The notes under the pieces were generated by a model, which saw only the letters and a list, made by a program, of their open reading frames with translations, ran no database searches and was not told the DNA's origin. A DNA stretch of 64,000 nucleotides, taken from Phytoseiulus persimilis (Eukaryota > Arthropoda > Arachnida > Mesostigmata > Phytoseiidae). The first letter of the stretch is position 1, and the number at the start of each line of letters is the position of its first letter. The stretch lies in NCBI GenBank assembly GCA_037576195.1, contig CM075101.1, positions 45,942,001 to 46,006,000 of the forward strand, read 5' to 3'. A program made the translations under genes and the position numbers. Positions 52,870-63,644 of this stretch are shown one piece after another.

Positions 52870-53844
52870 CTAACACCGTAATCGAGGGTACATGACTTGC
52901 GATAATGCACTGAAACGCTGGAGAGCGAAGCGGCCAATTGATTACGTATGTAGCGCATTGCGAAGGCTGAGGCTTTAACGGAGTTGACTGAAATCTGAGA
53001 TATTACTCAAGTGTTTGAGTCTGGATTCCAAGAGAGAAACGAGGGCGCTCCTAACCTCATCGAGCAGGATTTCTTTTCGTCCTTTCTAGTCAGCGCCGAG
53101 TTTTCCCATCCCGGTTTCGAGAACTGTCACTCGTGCCAGAACGAGGTTGCTGTACAATGAGAGACGGCCTTCTCTCCCGTTCAATTGCCAGTCTTGGTCG
53201 ACGCTGTGTCATTCGTTAACTGCCTGGCATTTAACTCACTGAGACGGCGATGCTGAGTCCGAGTCCCCTCTCCCTCAGAAATCGCTGTGCGACTTCGCCA
53301 AAGAACATGGGAACTCAGAATCGTGCGCTCATTGAGGGTGCTATATTTTACACACTTCGTTAACTATTTGCTCACCTCGAACGAGAAAAATAGGGTTTCT
53401 CCCATGTGAGTTCTGGGCCCTGAGAGAAATCACTTAACTCCTTCCTGACTTGAGTCCTCATCGTTCCCCATGGTCTGCTCTCGAGAATGGGGGAAGCCTT
53501 TCAGAGCGCTCAATGAACCCTGTAAAATGGAGGACGAAGGATCGTTCGAAATTTGGCGCCGCTGCCTTCAGCTCGTGCCCCTGACAATCCAGGGCGGGAA
53601 GGTGACCAAGGGCTCGGATGCTGTCTGGCTGTAGCCGGGAGCTCCCGGCACTGACAGCGCCCCAGATGCTCGCCGTTCAAAGGCGGTCGGCGCTCCCTGC
53701 GGCCGCCACCGGCGCTGCGGCGGCCGCAAACACCGACTGCCACAGCCCGACAGCGGAGAGAGGAGGGCCCGACACTCGTCTGCTCACAGTGCTGCTATTG
53801 TTGACATCGGTTCACCTCTGAGCAGCAGCGGGGGACATTGGACG
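52870..53844. other. 5' flank of DLST
   Basis: About 1 kb without a supported coding exon. The last 250 bp before the DLST start are GC-rich (several GGCGC and GCCGCC blocks), as expected for a housekeeping promoter and 5' UTR. No TATA box is obvious. Confidence 0.45.
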
Positions 53845-55428
53845 ATGTTGAAACTTTTAACAAACGTTTCAAGCTCCACGAGTCAGACCGCGGGCCGTAT
53901 CTTGGCTTCGCGGTCTGTCCGACAAGCTGGCCGCATAGGATCACGTGCTCTGACCAGGCTCGCCGCCCTCGAACAGAGTGGCTTCCATCCGGCGCCACAA
54001 AAACTCTACAATGTTACCTCCGATCGTATGTTCCACACGAGTCGGGTTTTCTGCAACGAGATCGAAACGATCAAGTGCCCCCAACTGTCAGAGTCCCTGT
54101 CGGAAGGTGATATTCGTCTCGTCAAAGCGCCTGGTGACCAAGTGGATGTAGACGACGTGGTCGCCGAAGTCGAGACCGACAAAACCGCGATCCCGATTCA
54201 CTCGCCGGTCGCCGGAGTGATCGAGAGCTTTCTGGTCGAAGATGGAGCCACAGTGAAACCGGGACAGGATATCCTGAAAATTAAAGTCGGAGCAACTGGT
54301 GGAGCCGGTCCTGCTCCCCCGGCGGCAGCCGCTCCTCCTCCTAAAGAAGCAGCGGCCCCTGGTAGGTCTCATGGTGATCGTTTTTGAAATGGTGCATTTC
54401 TCCGCTGTTCCCCTCTGGACATTTTGATGCCGCGAAACGGCATCTGGCTCAGATGGAGGAGCCGATCCTTGACCTTCGGGAGATTGAAGGCAAGACGGTC
54501 GCGAGTTCAAGAGCGGGAGCCAAAACAATAATGGAATTCAGACCTTCAGGAACGAAACCTCTCCAAGTGTAATCGCTAAACCCGAAATTATTTTTCAGCT
54601 GCCGCGACACCCCCACCGAGCACTACTGCACCGCCTCCGGTGCCACCCAGACAGACCGATTCCACGAAACAATTAAACAAAGACATCACCATCCCCACCT
54701 TCGACATTTCCACCGCACCGCCGTCTGGAGCTCGGACCGAGACTCGGGTCAAAATGAACCGAATGAGACTGCGCATCGCCGAGCGGCTGAAGGACGCACA
54801 GAACACTTACGCCATGCTGACGACGTTCAACGAGGTCGACATGACGAGGATGACAGAGATCCGGAACAAGAACAAGGACGCTTTCCTGAAGAAACACGGT
54901 GTCAAACTGGGTTTCATGTCGGCGTTCGTGAAGGCAACCGCTCACGCTCTCAGAGACCAGCCTGTCGTGAACGCGGTCATCGATGAGAACGAAACCGTGT
55001 TCAGGGACTACATCGACATCTCAGTGGCCGTCTCAACGCCGAAAGGACTCGTTGTGCCCGTCATCCGGAACGCCGATCAACTCGACTATGCTGGTATCGA
55101 GAAATACATTGCACAACTCGGAGAGAAAGCCCGAACCGGCTCGCTGGCCATCGAGGACATGGATGGAGGCACTTTCACTATTTCGAACGGTGGAGTGTTC
55201 GGATCAATGTTCGGCACACCCATCATCAACCCGCCACAGAGCGCCATCCTTGGAATGCACGCCATTCAGCAGCGACCGGTGGTGGTTAACAACGAAATCA
55301 AGATCAGGCCAATGATGTATATCTGTCTGACGTATGACCACCGACTCATCGACGGAAGGGAAGCTGTGACTTTCCTGAAAAAGATCAAGGAGGGCGTAGA
55401 AGACCCCGCCACGATGTTCCTAGGCTAG
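53845..55428 (+). CDS. DLST: dihydrolipoyllysine succinyltransferase, E2 of 2-oxoglutarate dehydrogenase
   Basis: Two exons, 53845-54361 and 54599-55428, are joined in phase 1 across a 237-nt intron (G|GTAGGT to TTTTTCAG) and encode 448 aa, close to the roughly 450 aa usual for animal DLST. Residues 1 to about 70 are Arg/Ser-rich without acidic residues early on, a mitochondrial targeting sequence. A single lipoyl domain spans about 73-148, with the lipoylated Lys113 in [10 protein letters not shown] Pro/Ala-rich hinge follows (about 150-205) with no peripheral subunit-binding domain, as in other animal DLSTs. The catalytic domain begins near [16 protein letters not shown] and ends with the active-site motif DHRLIDG (His420, Asp424). 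The enzyme moves the succinyl group from lipoamide to CoA in the TCA cycle in the mitochondrial matrix. An AATAAA lies 26 nt after the stop. Confidence 0.97.
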
Positions 55429-55453
55429 AAAAATGAACATAAATCTAAGTCTG

Positions 55454-55459
55454 AATAAA
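55454..55459 (+). promoter_or_regulatory. AATAAA poly(A) signal of DLST
   Basis: AATAAA 26 nt downstream of the DLST stop codon, implying a very short 3' UTR. Confidence 0.65.
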
Positions 55460-55950
55460 ACCAGAGAAAACCAAGCCCTCTCGTATATTCGCTCTAGCTA
55501 CGAGTGATTCTCTCTACGTGGTGGTTTGATGCATTTTTTTCCCTCGAAAACGGGGACATCCTCCACCAATTTGAACTGTCTTCGTTTCCGAAGAGATAGA
55601 GGTATTAGCGCGGTCGATGCCGAAATGCAGTCCTAGCACAATCTCGAGATGATTGTGGAGCGGGATCGTAAACTCGAATCAGCGATGTCTTTGGCTGATC
55701 TGCAACCGTCATTCCAGGGTCGACTGGGCCTAGTTACGCTCCGGACAGTCCTCAAGGAATATTGAGACAGCCACTCCTGAATAACGGAAGGGTGAGGCGA
55801 TGATACCCTTCCGCCCGGTCACGTTCTCGACACGATCTGGGGAAAAATCGGCGCCAGTCGTCAGATGACACCAGTTATCCTTCATGATCGTGCGTCGGAG
55901 CTCAGAAACAGTGTGACCAATCTTTGGCAACAAGATCAGGTCCATTACAG

Positions 55951-56115
55951 GGACTCCGTGCTCAAGATCTGGTCGACGACATTGCCACGCTGCGGACATC
56001 GAAGGAAATCATTCTCGTTTCCAGTCGCGAGCTCTCCGTACTTGATTCCACTCACAAATCCAGCTATTCGTCGGCGAAAGCTTTATCAACAGCGTTATGT
56101 CTCAGGGACGCGTAG
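55951..56115 (+). CDS. possible 3'-terminal coding exon, unknown gene
   Basis: After an acceptor (GTCCATTACAG) 55 codons are open in phase 0 to a TAG. They encode GLRAQDLVDDIATLRTSKEI, then SSRELSVLDSTHKSSY and end in LCLRDA. Heptad-like Leu/Ile spacing suggests a helix. The partner exon was not found in the 500 bp between DLST and this point. It could be the end of a small gene, or chance. Confidence 0.25.
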   Translation, partial: GLRAQDLVDDIATLRTSKEIILVSSRELSVLDSTHKSSYSSAKALSTALCLRDA

Positions 56116-56410
56116 CTATCGTGCCCTCCGTCACCGGATTAAACAGCCGTAGAAAACGATCGTTCGCTAGGAGACGCTCGATGTTTCGGAAGGAATCGCT
56201 CGAATTGGAAAATCGCTGCCAGGCTCGGAGGAGTCCCGCACTAATGGCGTCCATGGCGTTGTTGACGTTTTCCGAAACCCCAGGGCGCCAACAATTTCAA
56301 GCGAGCGCAATACACATCGGAAAGTAGCCGGATGTCGCTTCACATCCTTAGGTTTTCGTTTCTAGGAGTGGGTTTTGTGAGAGAACCAGCTGAAAAAAAG
56401 TAAGCCGCCT

Positions 56411-56483
56411 TGCCCCGGGTGAGGATCGAACTCACGACCTTCAGATTATGAGACTGACGCGCTACCTACTGCGCTACCGAGGC
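56411..56483 (-). tRNA. tRNA-Met (CAU), elongator type
   Basis: Read on the minus strand, 73 nt fold into a standard cloverleaf. The acceptor is GCCTCGG/CCGGGGC with discriminator A, the D-arm region is AGCGCAGTAGGTAGCGC, the anticodon loop is CTCATAA (anticodon CAU), and the T-loop is TTCGATC. There is no intron and no encoded CCA. The acceptor does not have the A1:U72 pair of eukaryotic initiator tRNA and the body closely matches elongator tRNA-Met. A and B box promoters are intact. A T-rich run that could end pol III transcription lies at 56394-56398 when read as the minus strand (CTTTTTTTC). Confidence 0.96.
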
Positions 56484-56817
56484 GGACAACTCTTCGAATG
56501 TCTCTCTCCTACTCTATGCTCGAGCTGAAGATGGAGTCGAAACAGGCATCAACAAGAAACGCTATTTCGTATCCTTTGACAACGAAGGGTTTCCCGTATC
56601 TCTTATTTGGGCTTTCCCTGAACTGTTGTGCGGCCGCGCGCATTATTCGACAGTGGCAACGAGGTAGCTCCGAGAAATCAATCTCTGCTGAGCAGGGATT
56701 TGCTGAGCTTTTCCCCTGACTCCTCAATTTCAAGTATTTTCCCTCCGGAAATTCCTTGTCTTCGACCTCGTTATCTCACCGAAAACTTCTCCTCCATGCC
56801 TCTACCGCTATCATCGC

Positions 56818-56837
56818 GCCTCCGTGGCGCAATCGGC

Positions 56838-56874
<37 letters not shown>

Positions 56875-56891
56875 GAATCCACCCGGGGGCG
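56818..56891 (+). tRNA. tRNA-Asn (GUU)
   Basis: A 74-nt intronless cloverleaf: acceptor GCCTCCG/CGGGGGC with one T-G pair and discriminator G, D-arm with GGCGCAATCGGCTAGCGC, anticodon stem-loop TCGGCTGTTAACCGA with anticodon GUU, and T-arm GGTGGTTCGAATCCACC. It is closely similar to vertebrate tRNA-Asn. TTTT lies 5 nt downstream (56896-56899), which should terminate pol III. It is on the opposite strand to the tRNA-Met 334 bp away. Confidence 0.97.
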
Positions 56892-57019
56892 TCTCATTTT
56901 GCACCACAGTGCTCGACTTTGTTCATAACGAACCCTGAGTTTGGGTAGACAACGTAATTTCCGTTTTCCGGAGGCTCCAGAGGGATTCTTTGTCCCCGAG
57001 TCGACTGTTACGGAAAACA

Positions 57020-57865
57020 TCACAGACAGGAACCACGAGTGGCGCCCCCAGTGGCGCGGAGGAGAAACCGTGCGCAGGGATTGAACACAAGGCAGCCGAA
57101 GTCCGACTCGAAATAACTCGAGCTCTCCCCATGAGTTGCGGGATGCTCCTGCCCGGTGTGAAACTTTGCCGATATATCGGAGCTGACCCGTTCACGTGAT
57201 CCGGAGACCCAGCTTTCACTCTCAGCTATGACTTTCATCGAGGTGAGGGATGCTGCGCTTCGACTGAGGCGCTCTGAGACCAAGACAGCACTGGCGTCTG
57301 TCAAAGTCAGCTGATAGAGCGTCGCTCGTGGACCACTGTCACTTTCGGCGCGGTCGGATGTTTCGTGGAGGAGGGCATGGTCTTTCGTGGGGACATGTCG
57401 TTGCCAGGTCTCGGAATTATATGTGGATATTCCCGTCAGAGCGACCAGATGAGGGCCGAGCGGTGTTTTACTCCGGTCTTTCTGGAACGAGAGTTGCACG
57501 ACGATTCGAGCAAATCTGCAATAATCCGGAATCATCTCTTTGAAGGAAGCAGTAACCTCGTGATTCACTGTTTGGAACTTTGTTGGCTGAAATTGATGCT
57601 GGCTTCGGTGATCCATGACCCCCGTGGTTGACCCCGACCACGTTGAGTGCAAATCAGCGTGCTCCGTTTGAGCTGGGTGCCTAAATGAGAAGAATACGTT
57701 TTCCAGGGTCTCCGTGAATCCGTTCGATGCCTGGACGTCGTGCGCGCTAGATCCATTCTCGATGAGATTCAAGATGGCATTTTCAATATCGAACTGTACC
57801 AGGTTTGTAGGTTGACGAGGAACATAATGTGGTGTTATGCACCATAATCCTCCTACTTGTACCAA
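57020..57865 (-). CDS. long unexplained ORF, possible ankyrin-like exon(s)
   Basis: This 281-codon open frame is longer than expected by chance for sequence of this composition. Its N-terminal third contains, after a good acceptor-like CTGGTACAG, a segment (DIENAILNLIENGSSAHDVQ) whose spacing resembles an ankyrin helix pair with the NG turn. The remainder is not recognisable and parts are open on the plus strand too. It lies just upstream of the plus-strand ankyrin gene in opposite orientation, so it could be a divergent or decayed relative, an independent gene, or an accident. Splice ends were not fixed. Confidence 0.35.
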   Translation of the reverse strand: MVQVGGLWCITPHYVPRQPTNLVQFDIENAILNLIENGSSAHDVQASNGFTETLENVFFSFRHPAQTEHADLHSTWSGSTTGVMDHRSQHQFQPTKFQTVNHEVTASFKEMIPDYCRFARIVVQLSFQKDRSKTPLGPHLVALTGISTYNSETWQRHVPTKDHALLHETSDRAESDSGPRATLYQLTLTDASAVLVSERLSRSAASLTSMKVIAESESWVSGSRERVSSDISAKFHTGQEHPATHGESSSYFESDFGCLVFNPCARFLLRATGGATRGSCL

Positions 57866-58024
57866 TCGTGTGCATAGAAGAGACCTCAGTTACTGGAAAG
57901 ATCTCTAGGAGTCAAGGCCCTCGCCAGGATGCGAGACAATCCCTGGACCAGAACTTCTTCCGCGAACAGTTTTCGAAGGAAACTCAGAATGTACCATGAA
58001 TGACAACGTTTGACTCTCACACAG

Positions 58025-61000
58025 GACCAAGATCTCCTGCAAGAAGTTTGCACAATCAGAGATTGCGACTCGACGTCTGATCGCATCCGAAGTCTCATTT
58101 TCATGTTTGTTGACTTCGGCATTGACCCGAACCGGCAGTGCGCGAAACCACCGTTGGCGCTTGCCATCCAGAACAAAAACATCGCTGCCTTGACCGCTCT
58201 ACTGCAGTGCTCCACCGATCTTATCCAGCTGAGGGAAGTGAGTTTTGCGATTCTATGGGTTGGGGACCTGTTTTGACCTCAATCGAGTCCACATCAATCC
58301 AATCGAATTGGAGCCAGCAGATTTTCCTTGAAGAGCGCAAATTTTCGACACGAGTTATGATCAGTCTCTCGCCGCAGTTGCTCTCACAGAACAAGTCTGT
58401 GTGGTGCGCCATGCCATTATGGGGGTCGCTTCGCAGACCGGAATGTGGAGCAGTCTGAGCTTATCTCGACAGAATGACTTTTCTTCCAAAGGTGCAGTCC
58501 CAGAGACTCGTTCCTGAAGTGAAGGCGGCGATCCGAAAATTCCAACCTGGGATTTGGATTGCGGTGCAAGCCGGGAACATCGCAGACGTGCGAAGGTGAG
58601 ATAGATAGCATTCCGAGCGAACCCACCCGAAGATTCCCAGGAGACATGAGGGATCATCGCCACATTGTCCATCTTATTCCCAACGTTTTGTCAACCCATA
58701 CAACTTCTCCTCCTCCCGTTTTCCAGACTCATAAACTTCTGGGTTCGCATGGACGGTGTCCGAGTGAGTGAAAAAATGTCGACTTTCCACAGAATTTGCG
58801 ATTCTACCCGTCTCTTCTTCCTGTTGGTTTCGGGCAATCTGGATCATTCTGCACCCCGTTTGTTGAGCGCTTCGAACAATCACCTGAGAAATACTTATCT
58901 TCAACAAAGTATACTTCTCATGGGTGGCCCAGTTTGCGCTCTACGGCGTCCCCCTCCCGCCGGCCATCGATCAAGATATTCTAACGACGCTTTCTCCTTT
59001 CGTAGTATGGAAAGACGCTTCTGGAGGCTGCTCAATCGAGTGGAAATGATAAAATAACCCAATTGATCTCGGGCATCGGCCCCAGCATGGTGAGTGTGCT
59101 CCACGCGATGGTGTGAACAACGTGAAGCGCCGCCCTGGGCGGAGCTCCAGACTCCAGAAACGAGAACTGTTGCGCCCTCCGGTCGAGCCGGGGGTGTGAC
59201 CGGAGGGAACGAAGAAGGCCCCCGGAACGCGGAATGCTACTCGGAGAAAATTTCCGACTAGAAAATCTGTAACCGCTTCGTAGGGAGACCATTGGCGATT
59301 TCTCTACTCTGCTTCAACGCTGTTCCATGTTGACGATAATTTCTTCTGCGCTAGACCCTCGTCCATCACGTCCTCGCGAGAGATTGTCGCAAAGCTCAAG
59401 CGCTTCTGTCGAAATCTAAGAAGCGGCCAAACTTTCTCCTTGATTTCCGACATTTCGGGGGTCAAGGAGCACCGATCCTTCACTACGCCATTGCGAATCA
59501 AGACGTGCGAATTTCTCGGCTCCTCGTCAATTCAGGCGCCCAGCTTTTCACGTCGATGCGAGATATGGATGGAGTAAGTTCGAATGCAACATCAGTAGGG
59601 ACTTCGAGAGGGGCTAGGCTTGAGACCAGGAAATTAATCCGGTGGAGATAGAAACGAAGGTCCTCTTTCCTTGACAGATCGAGTTTCCGGTGCTGTTCTC
59701 CGCCTTGAACCAATCTCTCCAACCAGAAATGGTCGAGGCGTTGATCTCAAGAACTGAGATTTGTGAATCAGTTCTCCAACAACTGTTCTACAAGGTAAGT
59801 TCCGATTGCGAGGAAGCCTGTCAGGACACATGGGAGATAGTTCCTTGATGTAGAGCGGCACATGAGATTGATTCGACGACTCACTCATTCGGTCCGATAG
59901 GGTCAAGGAGTCTTGGAGGTAGCAATTCGCAACCGGGTTCCACTACCGTCGTTCGTTATCCTCGTTGAGCGTTGCGGTCCTCTGGTACTTTGTCAGCGCA
60001 ATCGCGTGAGTACCAACAATCCGGAGGATTCTCCTCTTTCTGAGTGATAGCGACCAGGCCTCTGTCGAATCCAAGGGCACTCTACCGAACTCGGAGGTGC
60101 TCATTTGAAGAACACATCTGACTTTTCAGCAAAACCAAACCGCGTACGATGTCGCAGAAAGCTGCGGACTATCGGGGTACTGCGAACAGATAGACCGCGT
60201 CGTCAAGACCTGGCTGCACGAGGTGCATCCGAGGAGAGTCCTCGCGCTTCACGGCTATGTTAGACTAGCTGAGGTCTACAAGCCGCGAGAGATAGAGAAA
60301 CTACCGTCCACCGTTCAGGTCAGGGCTGGGACTTGATTTCCGGACGCGAAGACACCCGAAATACATGAAAAGGCTTCGAAAACGACTCCCCGTGATTCAA
60401 TCCGTTTTCCTGTCGTTGCAGAACTTCCTCGGAGCTTTGTCCGAATACTGGGAGTGGGTCGATTATCTTTCCGAGTCCATATACAATGATGATCTAGAAA
60501 CGTTTCAAGGTGGGGTCGCGCAGCAGTCGACGGATGAACGATCTCCAGAATAGTTCGGAGTCGCTCGGCCAACCTTCCCTATTCGAACAGCTGCCTGACG
60601 ACTGCTTCTTATCCAGGTCTTTCAGCTTATCAAGGTGATCAATCAGAGCTTTTCCACTGCGATCTATTGTGGAATGCTCGAGTTCGAGGGGACGCACTCC
60701 CGCTGCTACACAAAGCCGTGTTGAACAGGGTCAGTAAGAGACTAACGAGTCGATCATCGGACGTTCATCATGTGCAGAACGCCAGCTCGGGATTATTCCG
60801 AGAGAAGAGATGGAACGGTCTCCCATGATATCACTGTGGACCTTCGCTGAAAACTCTTAATCTTTCAGAACAAAGAAATGGTTCTAGAGATCTTAACTGC
60901 AATGGATCCCCTGGAAAGCATCGACACTCTGGTCGACGAGGTACAAATAGTGGAGCTATTCCCTTGAAATCGACGCTGCGCTCTTCAAAAGCTGTGAACC

Positions 61001-63644
61001 TGTTCCCTTCTTTTTTTCAGTACTATCGCACGGCTCTGCACTACGCGCATGCAATGAAAGAGGGGAAACAGATGAAGGAGATTCTCGTTCTGCTCAATCG
61101 GTTCGGGTCCTCGGATCATTGTTTGGATAAGGTAATACGAATCTCTGTAATTCGACCATCAATAGGATGCAATCGCACCAAGCGTTCAGCGTGAACCGGG
61201 ACCTCGACTCCGCCCCAAGATTGACTTAGCGAGTGTTGGGTATAACCACTGCATATGAACAAATATTCACGAATATATCTATACCTCTCCTGGGATACAG
61301 CCGCACATTTCGAGAGTTTTGACACTCGCCTCAATGATAAGCTCACCTGCGTGCGGTCGACCTGTCTCAAGAGACTTATTCGCGGTATTCAAAAAGTAAT
61401 CCGCATATTTGAGGCCATGGCTGTGAAAGCGAAGACGGGATAACTTGTCTGGATCGGATGATGACCGCACGGTCATTACTGTGGCTATCATTTTTCTAGG
61501 TATCTAAACGCATAAATCGTATACAGGGTGGTCATCGGAAGTCGGGAACTTTCTCACTCTCCATTTTTGCTCGTAGCTCGGTGAAAAATCATCTGATCCT
61601 GGAATTTTTCCGGCGTCCGATAGCTGGAAGGATGGCACATCTCTTTCTCTTCTTTTCGATTTTCCTAAATCGGTGGAAAATTGAATCGTGTAAATGGACA
61701 GGAGTGCCAAGCTAAACGCAGGATGGGAGGCTGCTCAAACGCTCGGCAACTCCAGATTTCTAGCTCAGTATCTGTGAGATGGGCGAACGATCGAATCAAC
61801 CTTGACGTCAAGATCACGTTCAAGATTCGATAAAACTTGCGATGGCGTTAAGTTCTTAGATTGGTCCAAACTACCCGACGAGATTGTTTATGGCTCCATA
61901 CGATCGTTTTTTTCTCCACCCGAAAATCGAGCGCAGTTTTTTTCTTGACGACGAAAAACTGGAGAAGCTCGATTTTCGGAGGGAAGAAAAAGTGACCGGA
62001 TCGACGCTCGAGCTTGGTAGTCCGGACCAATCCAAGAACTTTTTGCCATCGGGGACAGCGAATGCATCGAGGACGCGTTTTGTCAAGAGGTCAGCTCAAC
62101 GTCAAGGTTGAAACGATCGTTTGACCTCCCCACAAATCCTGAGCTAGAAATCTGGAGTTGTTGGGCGTTTGAGCAGCCTCCTTGGCAACCTTGGCACTTC
62201 CGAATTCGATCGGTTGACTTCCGAAGTTTGTCGATCAGTTTTTTGAGAAAAGTTGAAAAGGAAAAAAAAAACAATTTTTGAGTCGAATCACGAAATCTAA
62301 TTTTTTTTTTTACTGATTCACGGAAAAGATGCGCCATTCTTCCAGTCATCGAACGTCTCAAAAATTCCAGGATCGAATGGTTTTCCACCGATTTTTGAGC
62401 AAGAGAAGAGAGAGTAAGAAAGTTTCCGACTTACGATGACCACCCTGTATATACGGATATTTAGTATGCATACACAATACTAGATGGTACTTACATGAAT
62501 ACATAGAAAAAATACATGTAAGAGACAGACACATGCACAAACATAGATTTAACTCTCCTGGTTGATGGCCGCACCTTTTGAGCGTTTCGATACTTATTCC
62601 AATGAAGACTGCACCTGTTTTCGGTTGTCATGACTCATGAGCTTCGTTCGCTGCGTACAAAGACGATGGCCACGCCCCCATAACGCGGCCATAGACGTGA
62701 AGAATGAGGTGGAGTAACTTGTCTGCCGTGATCCGACTCAATCCAAGAACATGGATCAGTCATTGAGACAGTTCCCTTCCACAGTTTGGAAAAGAGCCAC
62801 TGGATTTCAAGGAGCATTCCGGGACTCCGGCAATGAACTTGTATTTGTCTAAGATACGCGAACGGGAACCCATACCCGATGATCTTCATGAAGAAATCTG
62901 GCGACACAAACCTCGAAGAGTCCGAGAATACAAGGTGAGAATACAAGTTCAGGTAGAGCCGTCACTAAGGCGAAGTCAGGCGGTTCGCCTCAGGCGGCAC
63001 TCCCAGTAATGAAGCATTCTCCCCGTCATGGTCTTCGTGAACCCAGAAACTTTCCGCTAATTGTGGGGTGATTAGAGGTTGGCGATACACCTGACGAGCT
63101 CAACCAGCCCGTACACTCCACGTTCACGCCTCTCCGAGATCACCCTTTCTTGGAGGGAAGCGCATTTCAATTTCAATGTTCTGCCTCGGCCAGAACTTCG
63201 TCTGGTTACTCGAGTCTGAAGCTTCCGTCTCCAGCTTACTTACATGACTAGGGTTGCGGATGATATAGGCTATTTTGAGAAGGCAAGCCAAGAGTCCGGT
63301 TCGAGGGCATTTATAATGCTCCAATCGTATGATACACGTTTGTGCCGCGAAAACAAGGGCGTATCGTAGGTTAGAACGGGCTTGGGAGCAGTTCTCGAAG
63401 CCATTGATAACCTCAGCGGGAGCCGGGGAACCAATTCGAATCCGATTTGATCCACCAAACAAGTTCGCATGCTGATTAACGCATGAGATACTGACTCAAG
63501 GTCCTGATATTTCCCTCCGTTACGCAGGTGCCGAAACATCCACATCCTCACGCGCATTCCCATTCGGCTTCTGCAACCAAAATCAGCACCGAATTGCTCA
63601 ATTCAGAGGAAGCAGGATCCTGGACCTCATGCATTTTGCAGTGA
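58025..63644 (+). CDS. ankyrin-repeat protein, 12 exons, 5' end missing
   Basis: The exons are 58025-58237, 59006-59089, 59355-59573, 59678-59794, 59901-60005, 60130-60318, 60422-60509, 60617-60729, 60869-60940, 61021-61131, 62785-62934 and 63528-63644. All have AG acceptors and GT donors, and every junction is phase 0 except one phase-1 junction (60509/60617). They give about 525 aa. Ankyrin-type units are visible, for example PPLALAIQNKNIAALTALL, APILHYAIANQDVRISRLLV, ALPLLHKAVLNR, RTALHYAHAMKEGK and DKFGKEPLDF, in two blocks separated by a charged linker containing LHEVHPRRVLALHGY. The repeats are degenerate, so the copy number is uncertain. The last exon encodes PKHPHPHAHSHSAS and ends CILQ, a CaaX-like box that would allow farnesylation and membrane tethering (inference). 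The start codon and N-terminal exons upstream of 58025 were not found, and an exon between 62934 and 63528 cannot be excluded. Confidence 0.8.
61285..62725 (+). repeat. direct duplication flanking the palindromic MITE
   Basis: 61285-61452 and 62553-62725 are diverged direct copies. Both begin CTCTCCTGG, share GCCGCAC followed by a TTT-GAG-GTTT pattern, CAATGA, ACCTG, GGCCAT and end with TAACTTGTCTG. One copy follows exon 10 and the other precedes exon 11 of the ankyrin gene, inside one intron. They may be remnants of an older repeat split by later insertion, or an intronic tandem duplication. Confidence 0.6.
61524..62447. mobile_element. 924-bp palindromic MITE (Tc1/mariner-like ends)
   Basis: The element starts CAGGGTGGTCATCGGAAGTC and ends with the near reverse complement, in CCACCCTG, with TA on both sides (61522-61523 and 62448-62449). 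The inverted symmetry is not limited to the termini. Segments at 61726-61767 and 62140-62181, at 61845-61880 and 62018-62052, and at 61922-61932 and 61967-61977 are reverse complements, so the whole element folds into one hairpin of about 450 bp per arm, centred near 61950. There is no transposase frame. It lies in the intron between exons 10 and 11 of the ankyrin gene. Poly(A)/poly(T) runs near 62262 and 62300 slightly disrupt the arms. Confidence 0.8.
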
